The translations under genes and the position numbers were made by a program. A model generated the notes under the pieces. That model was not told the origin of the DNA, did no database searches, and was given only the letters and a program-made list of their open reading frames with translations. From an uncultured Armatimonadota bacterium (GTDB taxonomy: Bacteria; Armatimonadota; Armatimonadia; Armatimonadales; Armatimonadaceae): a stretch of 24,054 bases of DNA. This document shows positions 16,905 to 23,710 of this stretch, piece by piece (position 1 is the first letter of the stretch; every line of letters starts with the position of its first letter). The stretch is taken from contig CAIRTT010000582.1 of assembly GCA_903881535.1 (NCBI GenBank), positions 1 through 24,054 of the forward strand. Direction: 5' to 3'.

Positions 16905-18421
16905 GCCAAAACCAGCCAGCGCCAAGTAGCCACGCAATCTTCGAAGCGGAAGCGCTTTCGCATATCCGGCATGAGCTTCGTACGCCGCTTAACCAGATCA
17001 TCGGGTATTCCGAAATGCTCGAAGAGGATGCAACCGATGCTGGTCAAGATGCTCTGGTACCTGACCTCCAGAAAATTCAGAAAGCGGCACGTAACCTTGA
17101 TGGCCTGATCCAAACGCACCTTGGTACGCATGTCTTAGGCGCATTGGATGCGGTGATCGCCGATGACGAAGTCCAGCATAGTGCAACGGGTGAGGCCCGT
17201 CAGCCAGTTGGATTTGCGATTCCGGACTCCGATGACGCAGCGGACCATCACCTGACGCAGCTTTGTGGACATGTGCTCGCCGTGGATGACAACGAAAGCA
17301 ACCGTGACATGCTGTCGCGGCGCTTACTTCGGCATGGCCTGACGGTTGAAGTTGCCGTTAATGGCATCGATGCCCTTGCGCAGCTGGAAGCAAAACCGTT
17401 TGACTTGGTGCTTCTTGACATCATGATGCCCGAGCTGGATGGCTATGAAGTCCTCAAGCGGATGAAAGCCAGTGACAACCTCCGGCACATTCCGGTGGTC
17501 ATGATTTCGGCATTGGATGAGCTTGAAAGCGTTGTGCGTTGTATCGAGGCCGGCGCTGAAGACTACCTTTCGAAGCCGTTCAACCCGACGCTTCTCCGGG
17601 CGCGTGTTGGAGCCTGTCTCGAAAAGAAAGCCCTGCGCGATCAAGAGCAGGACTATTTGGCTACGATTGAGACGACGCAAAAACGTCTCAAGCGAGAGCT
17701 GGATGATGCGACGACCTATGTCCGCTCCATCCTCCCGGAGCCCGAGACCAAACCGTATCCGATTGACTGGGTTTACACGCCATCCACAGAGCTCGGCGGG
17801 GATGCGTTTGGTTATCACTGGATTGATGAAGACCATTTTGCGATGTATCTCCTCGATGTCTGCGGGCACGGAGTGGGTGCGAGTTTGTTGTCGGTTGCCG
17901 CCATCAACGTGATGCGTAATGGGTCTATTGCGCAGACCGACTTCCGCGACCCCGCGCAGGTTCTGACCCGTCTGAACAATATGTTCCTGATGGAGCGGCA
18001 GAACAATATGTACTTCACGCTGTGGTACGGCGTGTTTCAGAAAAGTACACGCAAGCTGACATTTAGTGGTGGTGGGCATCCGCCATCGTTGTTGTACACA
18101 GGCGACATTGATGGTGGCGAACCTGTCCTGCAGGAGCTGCATCGTGGCGGTCTGCCGATTGGTGCGCTTGAGGATGTTCCTTATGGTGCGACGACGGTGG
18201 ATGTGCCTGCGGATGCGCGGCTGCTTATTTTGTGTGATGGCACCTATGAGATCGAGCTTCCGGAAGGCGGGATGCTTGGACTTGATGGCCTGACTGAGTT
18301 CATCCGCCCGCGTGTTGCTAGTCCGACGCTGCTGACCGACATCACGGAATGGATCCGCACTTTCCATGGGGATGGCCCGCTTGAGGATGACTTCTCGCTG
18401 GTGAGGGTGCATTTATGTTAG
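16901..18421 (+). CDS. DHp-like domain, receiver and SpoIIE/RsbU-type PP2C phosphatase
   Basis: A 506-residue cytoplasmic protein. Residues 15-75 look like a histidine-kinase dimerisation/phospho-acceptor domain (HIRHELRTPLNQIIGYSEML, H24), but no HATPase_c follows. A receiver domain comes next (about 124-245, D173 in LLDIMMPELDG, Lys in LSKPF), then a coiled linker and a SpoIIE-type PP2C phosphatase (about 280-506). Metal-site aspartates are visible: D301 (ELGGD), D319 (LLDVCGHG), D446 (LCDG) and D497 (EDDFS). Such RsbU/SpoIIE enzymes dephosphorylate STAS antagonists, freeing them to bind the RsbW-type kinase. Receiver phosphorylation presumably controls activity. The start overlaps the regulator gene by 4 bases, and the end overlaps the kinase gene by 7. 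Confidence 0.92.
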   Translation: MSQNQPAPSSHAIFEAEALSHIRHELRTPLNQIIGYSEMLEEDATDAGQDALVPDLQKIQKAARNLDGLIQTHLGTHVLGALDAVIADDEVQHSATGEARQPVGFAIPDSDDAADHHLTQLCGHVLAVDDNESNRDMLSRRLLRHGLTVEVAVNGIDALAQLEAKPFDLVLLDIMMPELDGYEVLKRMKASDNLRHIPVVMISALDELESVVRCIEAGAEDYLSKPFNPTLLRARVGACLEKKALRDQEQDYLATIETTQKRLKRELDDATTYVRSILPEPETKPYPIDWVYTPSTELGGDAFGYHWIDEDHFAMYLLDVCGHGVGASLLSVAAINVMRNGSIAQTDFRDPAQVLTRLNNMFLMERQNNMYFTLWYGVFQKSTRKLTFSGGGHPPSLLYTGDIDGGEPVLQELHRGGLPIGALEDVPYGATTVDVPADARLLILCDGTYEIELPEGGMLGLDGLTEFIRPRVASPTLLTDITEWIRTFHGDGPLEDDFSLVRVHLC

Positions 18422-18843
18422 AGGTTGCTGAACGCCAGTGGCGGATGTGTCCGGAGAACAGCGAGATCAGCCGTGTGAACGGTGAGGTTGAGGAGTGGCT
18501 TGCGGGCGCAGATGTGCCATTTTCGGGCATTTACCTTGCCAACCTGACGGTTGAGGAGTTAGTCACCAACTGTATTAAGTATGGCTACGCGGCTGTGGAT
18601 ACGACCGATAAGGGAATCGATGTTGCGATTTCGATTGTCGGCGGAGAGCTGCGTATCATTCTGTCAGATGACGCCACGCCGTTTGATCCGCTCGCACAGG
18701 CTGCGCCGGACCTGTCGCTCCCGATTGAAGAGCGGCCTATCGGCGGTCTAGGCATCCATATGCTCCGCCAGATGTCCACGGGATTTGCGTATGCGTTTGA
18801 GAATGGTCGCAACGTGGTGACGATTACCAAGCAGCTGGTCTAG
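18415..18843 (+). CDS. RsbW/SpoIIAB-like anti-sigma-type serine kinase
   Basis: GHKL-fold (HATPase_c_2) kinase of 142 residues, the partner-switch kinase that phosphorylates STAS proteins and usually sequesters a sigma factor or another target. The N box is VEELVTNCIKYGY (E48, N52), the G1-like box is SDDATPFDPL (85-93, with Ala replacing the usual Gly) and the G2 box is GGLGIHMLRQM (110-120). The start codon at 18415 lies inside the phosphatase gene, overlapping by 7 bases, so phosphatase and kinase are translationally coupled. No sigma factor gene is next to it. Its stop codon is interleaved with that of the convergent - strand gene in a shared CTAG. Confidence 0.9.
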   Translation: MLEVAERQWRMCPENSEISRVNGEVEEWLAGADVPFSGIYLANLTVEELVTNCIKYGYAAVDTTDKGIDVAISIVGGELRIILSDDATPFDPLAQAAPDLSLPIEERPIGGLGIHMLRQMSTGFAYAFENGRNVVTITKQLV

Positions 18844-19601
18844 GCGAGGCGCTGGCGTATCTTTGCGCTGATGCTGTCAACGACAACAACGGTGGCAATG
18901 GTGGCGATGACAATTAGTCCGAGGCGCGGATAGTTTGCCGCTTGGTATTGCAGTCCGAGAATGAAGCCGATTCCGCCTGCTCCGACGATGCCGATCACCG
19001 ATGCCGACCGGACATTTAGGTCGAAGCGGTAGAGCACAAACGAGACAAAGTCCGGAAGAACCTCCGGCAGAATGCAGTGTCTGAAGATGGCCACGGGCGA
19101 TGCACCTGTTGTGGTCAGCGCTTCGATGGCGCCCTTGTCTACATTTTCGATGCGCTCGGCGTACAGCTTTCCGAGCATCCCAATGGAGTGGATTGCAACC
19201 GCCATCACACCTGCGAACGCCCCGAGGCCAAGCCCCTTGATAAACGCGTAGGCGAGTAGTATTTCCGGGAAGGTCCGGATGGCATTGAGCAGAACTTTTC
19301 CGATGGTGGATGGAACGGGTGACCGGACAAGGTTGCGTGCAGCGAGGACGCCAAAGGGGATAGCGAGGATTCCGGCTAGGAAGGTTCCAAGCGCGGCGAT
19401 TTGCAGGCTTTCAATCAGTCGTTGCTGGACGATGGGCCAGTATTCCCAGTCCGGATGGGCAAACATGTCTGTCAGCATTGTGGCCGCTCTGGGGAAGCCG
19501 GCAGCGATTCTCGCGGGAGTAACATCCATGCCTGCCATCGACCATAGGAGCACTGGCGTGACAACCAGGAGTATCAGCGTCGAGCGCAGCTTTTGCGTCA
19601 T
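18840..19601 (-). CDS. phnE: PhnE-like phosphonate/phosphate ABC permease, second copy
   Basis: Inner-membrane permease of the PhnCDE-type importer, 253 residues with about five to six membrane segments and a BPD_transp_1 core. The EAA-type loop that docks on the ATPase reads LTTTGASPVAIFRHCILPEVLP. The C-terminal ASVIGIVGAGGIGFIL is the PhnE signature. It is paralogous to the permease encoded just upstream; together they would form a heterodimeric channel. The start overlaps the previous gene's stop by 4 bases. Its stop shares CTAG with the convergent RsbW-like gene, leaving no space for a terminator. The substrate may be phosphonate, phosphite or phosphate. Confidence 0.9.
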   Translation of the reverse strand: MTQKLRSTLILLVVTPVLLWSMAGMDVTPARIAAGFPRAATMLTDMFAHPDWEYWPIVQQRLIESLQIAALGTFLAGILAIPFGVLAARNLVRSPVPSTIGKVLLNAIRTFPEILLAYAFIKGLGLGAFAGVMAVAIHSIGMLGKLYAERIENVDKGAIEALTTTGASPVAIFRHCILPEVLPDFVSFVLYRFDLNVRSASVIGIVGAGGIGFILGLQYQAANYPRLGLIVIATIATVVVVDSISAKIRQRLA

Positions 19602-20389
19602 ACGAGCCGCCTCCGGATGGTGCTAGAAAGCGTGTCGATTAGCATCACAACGGCAAATGTAACAGCAGTGATGATGCCGACATTTGTGTAGTTGAGGAAT
19701 GCGATTTGCGTTTTTAGCAGGACGCCGACGCCACCGGCACCGACAAGTCCGAGAACGGTTGCGGCGCGGACATTGATTTCAAATGCATAGAGTGTGTACG
19801 CGATGAACTCTGGGGCAATTTGTGGGAAGACTCCATGCCGCGCTTGGAGGATACGGGTGGCGCCTGTGGTTGCGATGGCATCCATCGGGCCGCGGTCAAT
19901 CGTCTCAACGGTGTCTGCGAGGAGCTTGGCGACGACGCCAAACGAGAAGACGAGCAGTGCGAGGAAGCCGGGGAAGGCCCCGATGCCGAAGGCGCTTGCA
20001 AGGAGCGCCGCGAGGACGAGGTCAGGGATGGTCCGTACGAGGTTGAGCAGGTTGCGCGTGATTTGGTAGACCCATTTGTTTGGCGCGACGGTGCTGCTGG
20101 CCATAAAGGCGACGGGGAGTGCGAGGGCAGCACCTAGCATGCTGGCCGCGAGGGCGATGCGAATCGTTTCGACCATCGGGGGGATGAGCTGTCCGGTGAC
20201 AAAGTCCATCGGCCACGGGGGAAGCATCCCTTTGAAGAAGCGCAGGACATTGGGCAGGCCATCCGCGAGGACCCAGAGGTTGAATTTGGTGCCTTGGACA
20301 CTCCATATAAGGATAACGGCGGTGATGGCGGTACCGACAACGGACATCCAGGGAAAGGGGCGCTTCGGGAGTGCCGGATGCGTGGACAT
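19598..20389 (-). CDS. phnE: PhnE-like phosphonate/phosphate ABC permease, first copy
   Basis: Inner-membrane permease of 263 residues with a first hydrophobic helix (about 14-30), a loop and a BPD_transp_1 core of about five helices. The EAA-type loop is IATTGATRILQARHGVFPQIAPEF, and RAATVLGLVGAGGVGVLL near the C-terminus is the family signature. Shared motifs (ARNLVRS-like and R.IPDLVLA, DTVETIDRGPMDAI) align it with its neighbour, so tandem duplication is likely. The ATG shares one base with the ATPase gene stop, and its own stop overlaps the next start by 4 bases. Gene order D-C-E-E is as in other two-permease Phn importers. Confidence 0.9.
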   Translation of the reverse strand: MSTHPALPKRPFPWMSVVGTAITAVILIWSVQGTKFNLWVLADGLPNVLRFFKGMLPPWPMDFVTGQLIPPMVETIRIALAASMLGAALALPVAFMASSTVAPNKWVYQITRNLLNLVRTIPDLVLAALLASAFGIGAFPGFLALLVFSFGVVAKLLADTVETIDRGPMDAIATTGATRILQARHGVFPQIAPEFIAYTLYAFEINVRAATVLGLVGAGGVGVLLKTQIAFLNYTNVGIITAVTFAVVMLIDTLSSTIRRRLV

Positions 20390-21204
20390 CAGTGTTCGGC
20401 AGCTCCGCGCATGTCATCTGGGCGAATTTTTCGCTGGTAGATACGCTCGAAGTCGGCTTCGGTCATGTCGGCGCCGGGGCCATCGTAGACGACGGTGCCA
20501 GCGTGGAGTCCGATAACGCGGTCTGCATATTCCATCGCCATGTCGACGAAGTGGAGGTTGACGATGGTGAGGAGGCCTTCCTCGCGTGAGAGGGCCTTGA
20601 GATCCCGCATCACCTGATGGGCCGTCGGCGGGTCAAGGCTTGCGACGGGTTCATCGGCGAGAAGGATGCGCGGTTGTTGTGCGAGCGCGCGGGCAATCGC
20701 GACGCGTTGCTGTTGTCCGCCCGAGAGCTGGTCGGCGCGGTTGTAGGCCTTGTCGAGGATGCCGACACGTGTTAGGCATTTGATGGCGAGGTCTGTGTCG
20801 GATTTTGTGTAGAGGCCGAGGAGTGCGCGCCAGGTTGGCAGATCTCCCAGGCGCCCGGTGAGGACATTTGCCAGCACGCTCGAGCGGCGTACGAGGTTGT
20901 AGTTTTGGAAGATCATCCCGATTCGACGGCGTGTCTTGCGGAGGTTGGCATCAGAAATGTTTCTGATGGGTGTTCCGAGCACATTGACATCGCCACCGGT
21001 TGGCGGGACCAGACGGTTGATGGTTCGGATGAGGGTAGACTTCCCCGCGCCGGAAAGTCCTACGACGACGATGAACTCGCCTTCATGGAATTCGAGGTTG
21101 ACATCCGTGAGGGCGGTAAAGCCATTTGGGTACGTAACGGATGTGTTTTTAAAAGAGACAAGGGTAGCGGCTTTTGCGGCTACCCCTGTGGAAACATCTG
21201 ACAT
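20389..21204 (-). CDS. phnC: PhnC-like phosphonate/phosphate ABC ATPase
   Basis: ATP-binding subunit of the importer, 271 residues. Walker A is GLSGAGKST (49-57), followed by LIRTINRLVPPTGG as in PhnC; the signature is LSGGQQQRVAIARALAQQP and Walker B is ILLADEPVASLDP. Other PhnC-like features are the TYPNG motif near the start and MIFQNYNLVRRSSVLANVL. It follows phnD after 12 bases with no obvious Shine-Dalgarno, so translation may depend on coupling to phnD. The extra 15 residues before LVSFKN are not typical of the family. Its stop shares one base with the phnE start. Confidence 0.92.
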   Translation of the reverse strand: MSDVSTGVAAKAATLVSFKNTSVTYPNGFTALTDVNLEFHEGEFIVVVGLSGAGKSTLIRTINRLVPPTGGDVNVLGTPIRNISDANLRKTRRRIGMIFQNYNLVRRSSVLANVLTGRLGDLPTWRALLGLYTKSDTDLAIKCLTRVGILDKAYNRADQLSGGQQQRVAIARALAQQPRILLADEPVASLDPPTAHQVMRDLKALSREEGLLTIVNLHFVDMAMEYADRVIGLHAGTVVYDGPGADMTEADFERIYQRKIRPDDMRGAAEH

Positions 21205-21216
21205 TGCGTCTGTATC

Positions 21217-22176
21217 TTACTTCTTGGGAGCCGCCGCTGGGGTTTTAGGGGCGGTGGATTTCTTGAAGTTTTCAAGCTGGACATTCATGCTGGTTGCGAC
21301 TTCACGTACCGGATCAAAGTCGGCATCCGTTGCGTCGACAAGGTCATCCACTTCGTAGACATCGTCTAGTGTCTTCTTGCCCTCGGGAGTCGCCTTGTAC
21401 TTAAGGAAGGCAGCTTTGATTTTGGCGGTCAGCTCAGGAGAGAGGCCTGTACGGACAGAAATCGTGTCGTTTGGAATCTCGCTTGTTTGGTCGATTTTGA
21501 CAACCTTGGTTTTGACATCCTTATAAGCAGACTGCTTTTCCAGCTTGTTGCGGGCATCATCGTAGCTTGCAGCCACATCGACATCACCGTTGTAGACGGC
21601 ACGGATTGCCGAGTCGTGCCCGCCGGCGAACATCGTTTGTGAGAACCACTTCTCAGGGTCCATTTGCTTGCCCTTGAGGAAGCTGGCTGGGAAGAGGTAG
21701 CCGGATGCCGAGCTTGGGTCGACGAACGCGATTCGCTTGCCCTTAGTATCCGCGAGCGACTTTATACCGCTGTCTGCGCGAACGGTGAACATCGCGTGGT
21801 AGGTGAGACTCCCGCGGCGGCTGGTCTTGAGCATGATTTCAGCAGCGTTGCGGTCTTTGGCGATGACGTAGGCGAGAGGTGGGAGGGATCCGATATCTAC
21901 TTGCTTGGATGCCATCGCTTCGATCAGACCGGCGTATTCCGGAGTTGTGGATGTTTCCACAGGAATCCCGAGCTCCTTCGACAGAAAGTCTGCCATCGGC
22001 TGAGCGTTTTCTGCGATTTTGTCAGCTTCAACGGAAGGGACAAAGCCAAAAACAAGTTTTGTGGGCGTTGCGGTGGCATTTCCACCAGCAATGCTGCCAT
22101 TTTCAGGCTTTGTGCACGCGGTGAGGAGACTGAGGGCAACAGCTGGAAAAACCAGTAGGATTGCTCGGCGTTGCAT
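21217..22176 (-). CDS. phnD: PhnD-like phosphonate/phosphate-binding lipoprotein
   Basis: Substrate-binding lipoprotein of the importer, 319 residues from the chosen start. A short basic n-region (MQRRAILL), a hydrophobic core and the lipobox LLTAC mark it for LspA/Lgt processing. The PhnD-type fold shows LVFGFVPSVEADKIAENAQP, STTPEYAGLIEAMASKQVDI, KGKRIAFVDPSSASGYLFPA and FAGGHDSAIRAVYNGDVDVA. The ATG at 22176 gives a clean signal peptide. A GTG three codons upstream (22185) sits 9 bases from GGGAG (22195-22199) and is a real alternative; an even longer frame to 22296 would bury the signal peptide and is rejected. The C-terminal tail is Lys/Ala/Pro-rich. It is the first gene of the - strand operon. 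Confidence 0.92.
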   Translation of the reverse strand: MQRRAILLVFPAVALSLLTACTKPENGSIAGGNATATPTKLVFGFVPSVEADKIAENAQPMADFLSKELGIPVETSTTPEYAGLIEAMASKQVDIGSLPPLAYVIAKDRNAAEIMLKTSRRGSLTYHAMFTVRADSGIKSLADTKGKRIAFVDPSSASGYLFPASFLKGKQMDPEKWFSQTMFAGGHDSAIRAVYNGDVDVAASYDDARNKLEKQSAYKDVKTKVVKIDQTSEIPNDTISVRTGLSPELTAKIKAAFLKYKATPEGKKTLDDVYEVDDLVDATDADFDPVREVATSMNVQLENFKKSTAPKTPAAAPKK

Positions 22177-22249
22177 AGAAATCACTGAGATATACTCCCA
22201 TTTGCAAGTAATTTTGCGAAGGTGTTTACAGCATGGTGTGCACAATGCT

Positions 22250-22278
22250 TTGTACTTTGATGCTGCGTGGAGTATACC
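22250..22278 (+). promoter_or_regulatory. Candidate promoter (distal) for the FHA/PP2C genes
   Basis: TTGTAC (22250-22255) and TATACC (22273-22278) are separated by 17 bases and each match the sigma70 consensus at four of six positions. It would give a leader of about 70 bases before the FHA gene. Support is motif similarity and position only. Confidence 0.35.
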
Positions 22279-22318
22279 TTTTATTGTGCTGGCCATGGTC
22301 TGTACGGAGGAACGCTGG

Positions 22319-22349
22319 GTGACATACGAACTGGGAAAGGATATATACT
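22319..22349 (+). promoter_or_regulatory. Candidate promoter (proximal), implying a leaderless FHA-gene mRNA
   Basis: GTGACA (22319-22324) matches the -35 consensus at five of six positions. TATATA (22342-22347) follows at a 17-base spacer, and TATACT (22344-22349) at 19. The expected transcription start would be within a base or two of the ATG at 22355, making a leaderless transcript. This fits the weak ribosome-binding sequence there (AAAGGA, 13 bases before the ATG). Confidence 0.45.
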
Positions 22350-22354
22350 AACGC

Positions 22355-23710
22355 ATGCCCGTTCGTGATCTCTTCCAGCAGTGGGTTAACCGCTCGCCGG
22401 GTCGACTTCGCCCTCAGATGTTCGTCCGACAAGTCTGTCAGGCACTCGAGCGTCGTAAGCGGCAAGGTGTTGATGGCCGTTGGTATGTTGCCAATGCAAT
22501 AACATTGCGTGTGGCTGTCCACAGTGCTGCCGACCATGAGCATGTCCACGAGTTCATGGATGCTAATGACATCGCGGAGACAATCGCGACCTGGATGAAG
22601 CAGCGCAACTACCGCACACGTGGTCCCCTCCATGTTGTCGTAGAGGAAATTTCCTACGCCGTCCCCGGTGATGAACCGATTGAAATCCATGTCCGTTTTG
22701 AGACGAACCTCACGGATGCTGATTCTGTGATGCAGGAAACGGATGAACGTAAGACGGTGGGCCAGGCGACTATTGTGCCCATAACCGGTTCTGTAGTAGA
22801 TGTACGCGCTGCTGAAGCGCTCCAGCCTGCTCCGTTGGTGGCCCAACGTAGCCTGACATCGGATACACCCGCCGAGTCAAGTAGTTACGCGCCTGATCTG
22901 CAGGTTCCTGAGCTGAATACACCGAACACATCTTCCGTGCACGTTGGCGCAGAACGTGTGGTTCCGCATCCGGATGCACGCCGATCCTATCCTTATCCTG
23001 ATTTGGATGAGGAAATGCGCACTGTTCCAGCCGTTCCTCAGGCAGTGGCAGCGGTTCGCGTTACGACACCTGATGGCCAGTCAAATGAGTATTCCGTAGG
23101 ATCTACGGGCCTGCGCATTGGTCGGTCACGGACCGCGGGGAATGACCTCGTGATTGCTGACCCGATGGTTTCCAAGCGCCACGCGGAAATGCGCGTCTCT
23201 GACAACAAGCTTGTGATGGTAGACCTCCAATCAACCAATGGGACAAGGCTCGCCGGCGCTCCCATTCCACCCGGGATTGCCTGGCCTATATCCGAAGCGG
23301 ATGTTTTCCTTCTTGGGAACACCGAAGTGATGGTCGTGAAAATTCAGGCAAGCAAGCTCGTTCCTGCCGTCGATAATTACGCGATCCAGTCTGTTGCACG
23401 CGCTCTTTCGCTGACGACCGCAGATGGCCAGCCGCACGCCATTGGTAGTGATATGGTTATCGGCCGCGCCATTTCAGATGACATTGTCGTGACGGGTGTT
23501 GGTGTTAGCCCACAGCACGCACGCCTGCGTATCCGCCATGATGTCATTACTATCGAGGACCTCGATGCACCTGCCGGGACATTTGTGAACAGCGAGCGGA
23601 TTCCTGCCCGCCACCCAGTCGTGATCCGCGCCGGTGATACGGTTGCACTCGGGTCGTGCCTGATGACAGTGATGGCATCCAGTGTGTATCAGGATGCCGT
23701 TTACGCTTGA
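22355..23710 (+). CDS. FhaA-like protein: FhaA_N (DUF3662) domain and two FHA domains
   Basis: Cytoplasmic signalling protein of 451 residues. Residues 1-110 resemble the FhaA N-terminal domain (DUF3662): QMFVRQVCQALERRK, then WYVANAITLRV and HVVVEEISY. A disordered Pro/Ser-rich linker follows (about 130-230). FHA1 (about 235-330) keeps the phosphothreonine-site motifs GRS, VSKRHAEM and STNGT. FHA2 (about 345-445) has GR and HARL, but the usual S-R-x-H reads S385-P-Q-H, and the usual STNG reads APAG (A407 for Asn). Actinobacterial FhaA has one FHA domain and binds phosphorylated cell-wall proteins. The next gene, overlapping by one base, is a PP2C phosphatase, as in the mycobacterial pstP-fhaB-fhaA cluster. 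No Ser/Thr kinase is seen in the window. Confidence 0.88.
   Translation: MPVRDLFQQWVNRSPGRLRPQMFVRQVCQALERRKRQGVDGRWYVANAITLRVAVHSAADHEHVHEFMDANDIAETIATWMKQRNYRTRGPLHVVVEEISYAVPGDEPIEIHVRFETNLTDADSVMQETDERKTVGQATIVPITGSVVDVRAAEALQPAPLVAQRSLTSDTPAESSSYAPDLQVPELNTPNTSSVHVGAERVVPHPDARRSYPYPDLDEEMRTVPAVPQAVAAVRVTTPDGQSNEYSVGSTGLRIGRSRTAGNDLVIADPMVSKRHAEMRVSDNKLVMVDLQSTNGTRLAGAPIPPGIAWPISEADVFLLGNTEVMVVKIQASKLVPAVDNYAIQSVARALSLTTADGQPHAIGSDMVIGRAISDDIVVTGVGVSPQHARLRIRHDVITIEDLDAPAGTFVNSERIPARHPVVIRAGDTVALGSCLMTVMASSVYQDAVYA

Larger units (their letters stand above)
22177..22354. promoter_or_regulatory. Divergent regulatory region between phnD and fhaA-like genes
   Basis: A 178-base gap between two divergently transcribed genes, so it must hold promoters both ways. 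On the + strand there are two candidates for the FHA gene (given separately). On the - strand, a TATATC hexamer at 22194-22189 could be a -10 element for phnD, but no good -35 was found. TTTGC occurs twice, 12 bases apart (22201-22205 and 22213-22217), a one-turn spacing that would suit a repeat-binding activator; it does not match the PhoB box sequence. No ORF was found here. Confidence 0.55.

Noticed and set aside
22177..22296. N-terminal extension of the PhnD protein
   Set aside because: It would place 40 polar and Cys-rich residues before the lipoprotein signal peptide and remove the divergent promoter region.
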